DNA of 64,000 nucleotides from Actinoplanes sp. L3-i22 (lineage in GTDB: Bacteria > Actinomycetota > Actinomycetes > Mycobacteriales > Micromonosporaceae), in assembly GCF_019704555.1 (NCBI RefSeq), contig NZ_AP024745.1, positions 10,653,501-10,717,500 of the forward strand. The letters run 5' to 3'. Shown in pieces: positions 61,815 to 64,000 of this stretch. How positions within the stretch are numbered: position 1 is the stretch's first letter; each line of letters begins with the position of its first letter. The notes under the pieces are model-generated. The model was not told the DNA's origin. It did not search any database and saw only the letters and a list, made by a program, of their open reading frames with translations. The position numbers and the translations under genes were made by a program.

Positions 61815-62566
61815 TTCACTTGCTCCTCTTCGGCCGGGATCTCGTCCACGGCCGGCTCTTCGTCCACAGGCTCGGGCTCGGGTTGCGTTTCTTCCGTAGG
61901 CTCCGGCTCTTCCACAGGCGCTGGGTTTTCCACAGGCGCTGGGTTTTCCACAGGCGTCTCCTGGACCGTGGCGCGGCCCGGCTCGCCCGACTGCGGGTCG
62001 CTCAGCAGGACCGTGCGGGACACCCGCGCCGGATCCACCTCACGGGCCGTGACCAGCACCGCGACCCCCTCGGCGGCGATCTCCCCGAGCAGCGTCCACA
62101 GCCGCTCCCGCTCCCCCGCGTCCAGCCCGCTGTCCACCCCGTCGAGCGCGATCACCGCGGGCCGGGCCAGAAGAGCCAGGATCAAACCCAGGAGCTGCCT
62201 TTGGTACGGCGTGAGATCCCGTCCCCGGAGCTCCGGGTCGAGCCCGTGCAGCTCCACCGAGGCGGCTTCCTTCCGGGACCGTCCGAGCAGCGCCAGACGC
62301 TCGCGCACGTGCTCGCTCACGGTGAACACCGGCTCGAACTCATTGACCCCGGCCACATGGCCGAGTGCCGCCGTACCGAAAAGGGAAACCTTGCCCTGGG
62401 ACAACCGCAACCGGCGCGCCAGAGCCAGCAGCGTGCTGGTCCGGCCGCTGCCGGGCGGGCCGGCGACGGCGATCGTCTCGCCGGCCTCGACCGTCAGGTC
62501 GAGGTCGCGCAGGAGCCAGCGCCGGTGGTGCCGCACCCCGGCACCGGTAGCGATGAGCACCGCCAT
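61811..62566 (-). CDS. Degenerate ABC-type ATPase-like protein with acidic tail
   Basis: 251 aa from the ATG at 62566 with AAGGAG upstream. The ABC fold is recognisable, but Walker A reads GPPGSGRTS with R42 for the lysine, the signature is LTPYQRQ at 118-124 instead of LSGGQ, Walker B is VIALDGVDSGLD with G143 for the catalytic glutamate, and the H-loop histidine is missing. Residues 203-251 are Pro/Glu-rich with VENPAP repeats. It probably cannot hydrolyse ATP normally. It is coupled to the YhgE gene downstream. Confidence 0.85.
   Translation of the reverse strand: MAVLIATGAGVRHHRRWLLRDLDLTVEAGETIAVAGPPGSGRTSTLLALARRLRLSQGKVSLFGTAALGHVAGVNEFEPVFTVSEHVRERLALLGRSRKEAASVELHGLDPELRGRDLTPYQRQLLGLILALLARPAVIALDGVDSGLDAGERERLWTLLGEIAAEGVAVLVTAREVDPARVSRTVLLSDPQSGEPGRATVQETPVENPAPVENPAPVEEPEPTEETQPEPEPVDEEPAVDEIPAEEEQVK
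61907..61958. repeat. 18-bp direct repeat inside the ATPase-like gene
   Basis: TTCCACAGGCGCTGGGTT occurs twice in tandem (61909 and 61927 registers) with a third partial copy, encoding the PVENPA repeats of the acidic tail. Each copy contains TTTTCCACA or a near match to the DnaA 9-mer, probably by chance within the coding repeat. Confidence 0.65.
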
Positions 62567-62583
62567 GATGGCTCCTTGTTTAG

Positions 62584-62597
62584 ACTGACTGGTCAGT
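62584..62597. promoter_or_regulatory. Candidate TetR operator
   Basis: ACTGAC-TG-GTCAGT is a perfect 6-bp inverted repeat with a 2-nt centre, of the kind bound by TetR-family dimers. It lies 18 nt upstream of the ATPase start, within the probable promoter, and is the likely target of the repressor encoded at 59075. Confidence 0.65.
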
Positions 62598-62678
62598 TCA
62601 AAAACATACCCGCATCGAAGTCGCCGAGAATCCACAGGTGGTGGACATCACGCCGGTGCGGACGGCAGGATCGGGGTC

Positions 62679-63668
62679 ATGTCAATGCGCTGGGGCATGA
62701 CCGTGCCGCTCGGCGGCGTACCGCTCGCCGATCACGCCGCCGCCTTCTCGGCGCTGGCCGACGCCGGCTTCACCGACGTGTGGAGCTCGGAGGTGAACGG
62801 CGCGGACGCGTTCACGCCGCTCACCCTGGCCGCCGCCTGGGAACCGCGCCTGCGGCTGGGCACGGCGATCGCCCCGGTCTTCACCCGCGGGCCGGGCCTG
62901 ATGGCGATGACCGCGGCCGCGCTCGCCGAGACCGCGCCCGGGCGATTCCAGTTCGGCATCGGCGCGTCCTCACCGGTCGTGGTCGGTGACTGGAACGCCG
63001 CCGACTTCACCCGGCCGTTCGCCCGCAGCCGCGACCTGCTCCGCTTCCTGCGCGCCGCGCTCGCCGGCGAGCTGGTCGACCAGGAGTTCCCGACGTTCAC
63101 CGTGAAACGGTTCCGGCTGGAGCGCCCGCCGGCCGTCCCGCCGCAGCTGATGCTCGCCGCGCTGCGCCCGCAGATGCTGCACCTGGCCGCCGCCGAGGCG
63201 GACGGGGTGATCCTGAACTGGCTCTCCGCCGCCGACGTGCCCACCGCGCTGGCCGAGACCAAGGAGGCCGGGCCGGACTTCGCGGTCGCCGCCCGGATCT
63301 TCGTCGTCCCGACCTCCGACGCGAACTACGCGCGCATGCTGGGGCGGCGGCTCATCACGTCGTACCTGACCGTGCCGGCGTATGCCGCGTTCCACCGCTG
63401 GCTGGGCCGCGAGGAGATCCTGGCGCCGATGTGGCGGGCGTGGGAGTCGGGCGACCGCAAGGGCGCGCTGGCCGCCATCCCGGACTCGCTCGTCGACGAG
63501 CTGATCGTGCACGGCACGCCGGACGAGATCCGGGTCCGGGTCCGGGCGTATGCGGAGGCGGGCATCACCATTCCGGTGATGGCTCTGCTTCCGACGCCGG
63601 AGTTGGAGCGGGGTGGATTCGCCGCGCTGACCACGCTGATCAACGCCCTGAGCCGCCCCGGTTCCTAG
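62679..63668 (+). CDS. LLM-class (luciferase-like) oxidoreductase, probably F420-dependent
   Basis: 329 aa TIM-barrel enzyme. Landmarks are the start WGMTVPLGGVPLADHAAAFSALADAGF, VWSSEVNGADAFTPL, LGTAIAPVFTRGP and FQFGIGASS. Actinobacterial proteins of this length usually use F420 instead of FMN. The substrate is unknown. It diverges from the ATPase gene; the TetR operator lies in the shared region and could influence it too. The last five codons are the first unit of the 16-bp tandem array. Confidence 0.9.
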   Translation: MSMRWGMTVPLGGVPLADHAAAFSALADAGFTDVWSSEVNGADAFTPLTLAAAWEPRLRLGTAIAPVFTRGPGLMAMTAAALAETAPGRFQFGIGASSPVVVGDWNAADFTRPFARSRDLLRFLRAALAGELVDQEFPTFTVKRFRLERPPAVPPQLMLAALRPQMLHLAAAEADGVILNWLSAADVPTALAETKEAGPDFAVAARIFVVPTSDANYARMLGRRLITSYLTVPAYAAFHRWLGREEILAPMWRAWESGDRKGALAAIPDSLVDELIVHGTPDEIRVRVRAYAEAGITIPVMALLPTPELERGGFAALTTLINALSRPGS

Positions 63669-63778
63669 CCGCCCCGGTTCCTAGCCGCCCCAGCTCCCAG
63701 CCACCCCAGCTCCTAGCCACCCCAGCTCCTAGCCACCCCAGCTCCCAGCCACCCCAGCTCCCAGCCACCCCAGCTCCT
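63651..63778. repeat. 16-bp tandem array, eight units
   Basis: Units of AGCC(A/G)CCCC(A/G)G(C/T)TCC(C/T) repeat exactly every 16 bp from 63651 to 63778. The first unit encodes the final residues of the LLM protein, and the junction with the second supplies its TAG stop. A 16-bp period is not a multiple of three, so no coding continues. Confidence 0.85.
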
Positions 63779-64000
63779 AGCCTCGCCGGACTCCTGGCCG
63801 TCCTGGGCTCAGCCATCCCAGGCCCGCCCATCCCAGGCCTGCCCACCCCAGGCCGGCCATCCTGCGCTCGGCCGGGTCCGGGGTCCTAGCCTTCGCCGTC
63901 CTAGGCTCCCGTTTGAAGGGTCCTAGGATCCCGCCTGAGGTCCTAGGCTCCGCTGTCCTAGGTTTCGTCCGGGGTCGCGTGACCATCGGTCGAACTTCCG
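63669..64000. other. Non-coding end of window with repeats
   Basis: After the 16-bp array come CATCCCAGGCC-type repeats (63800-63870), then four CCTAGG palindromes at 63900, 63922, 63942 and 63957. CTAG-containing words are rare in high-GC actinobacterial DNA, so the cluster is unlikely to be random. No gene is visible up to the window end. Confidence 0.6.

Overview
The window is chromosomal DNA from a high-GC actinobacterium, most likely Actinoplanes or another Micromonosporaceae. The evidence is the codon bias, frequent GTG/TTG starts, and a core gene order seen in that group: rimP-nusA-ylxR-infB-ylxP-rbfA-nrnA, then truB, ribF-rpsO-pnp-M16 peptidase, dapB, dapA-rnj, ftsK, rimO-pgsA-cinA and clgR-pspA-pspM. 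Nearly all of this backbone reads on the minus strand. I see no rRNA, tRNA, complete insertion sequence or CRISPR array.

Layout. 1-4.8 kb: envelope-stress genes (pspM partial, pspA, clgR), then cinA, pgsA, rimO. 4.8-6 kb: a cysteine-containing COG2345-type regulator and a DUF3291 gene sharing an upstream motif. 6-18.6 kb: ftsK, a YbjN protein, a secreted S1 protease, rnj, dapA, a DUF2752 membrane protein, a YcaQ-like glycosylase, two acetyltransferases, dapB and a PAP2 phosphatase. 18.6-29.3 kb: M16 peptidase, pnp, rpsO, ribF, then a block of signalling genes (hybrid histidine kinase, single-domain receiver, GGDEF protein) lying between ribF and truB. 29.3-30.2 kb: an unusual non-coding stretch with a dispersed repeat, two exact DnaA boxes and two tandem-repeat arrays. 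30.2-40.2 kb: a MATE transporter, a 29-aa ORF, and the translation operon from nrnA back to rimP. 40.4-45.3 kb: ferritin-like proteins, a nucleotidyltransferase, map, and a STAS/SpoIIE-type signalling pair. 45.3-52 kb: a probable gamma-glutamyl amine catabolic cluster (permease, glutamine-synthetase-like ligase, aldehyde dehydrogenase, SDR, two gamma-glutamyl hydrolases). 52.4-56.7 kb: MerR regulator, two-component system and ABC exporter. 57-64 kb: a divergent XRE regulator/SDR pair, a TetR-YhgE-degenerate ABC ATPase operon, and an LLM oxidoreductase.

How the parts work together. The translation operon, ribF-rpsO-pnp and rnj form an RNA and ribosome maintenance block. clgR-pspA-pspM is an envelope-stress module; a sigma-E-like promoter with an embedded inverted repeat lies upstream of clgR. 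dapA and dapB supply lysine and peptidoglycan precursors. The 45-52 kb cluster fits import, gamma-glutamylation, oxidation and deglutamylation of a polyamine or related amine.

The most unusual material is non-coding. A roughly 145-bp structured repeat is present three times; two copies start at the stop codons of ftsK and dapB. Other items are the paired DnaA boxes at 29.56 kb, several tandem arrays, chained mini-ORFs before infB, and an ABC ATPase lacking every canonical catalytic residue I looked for. No single new defence or biosynthetic system is evident.
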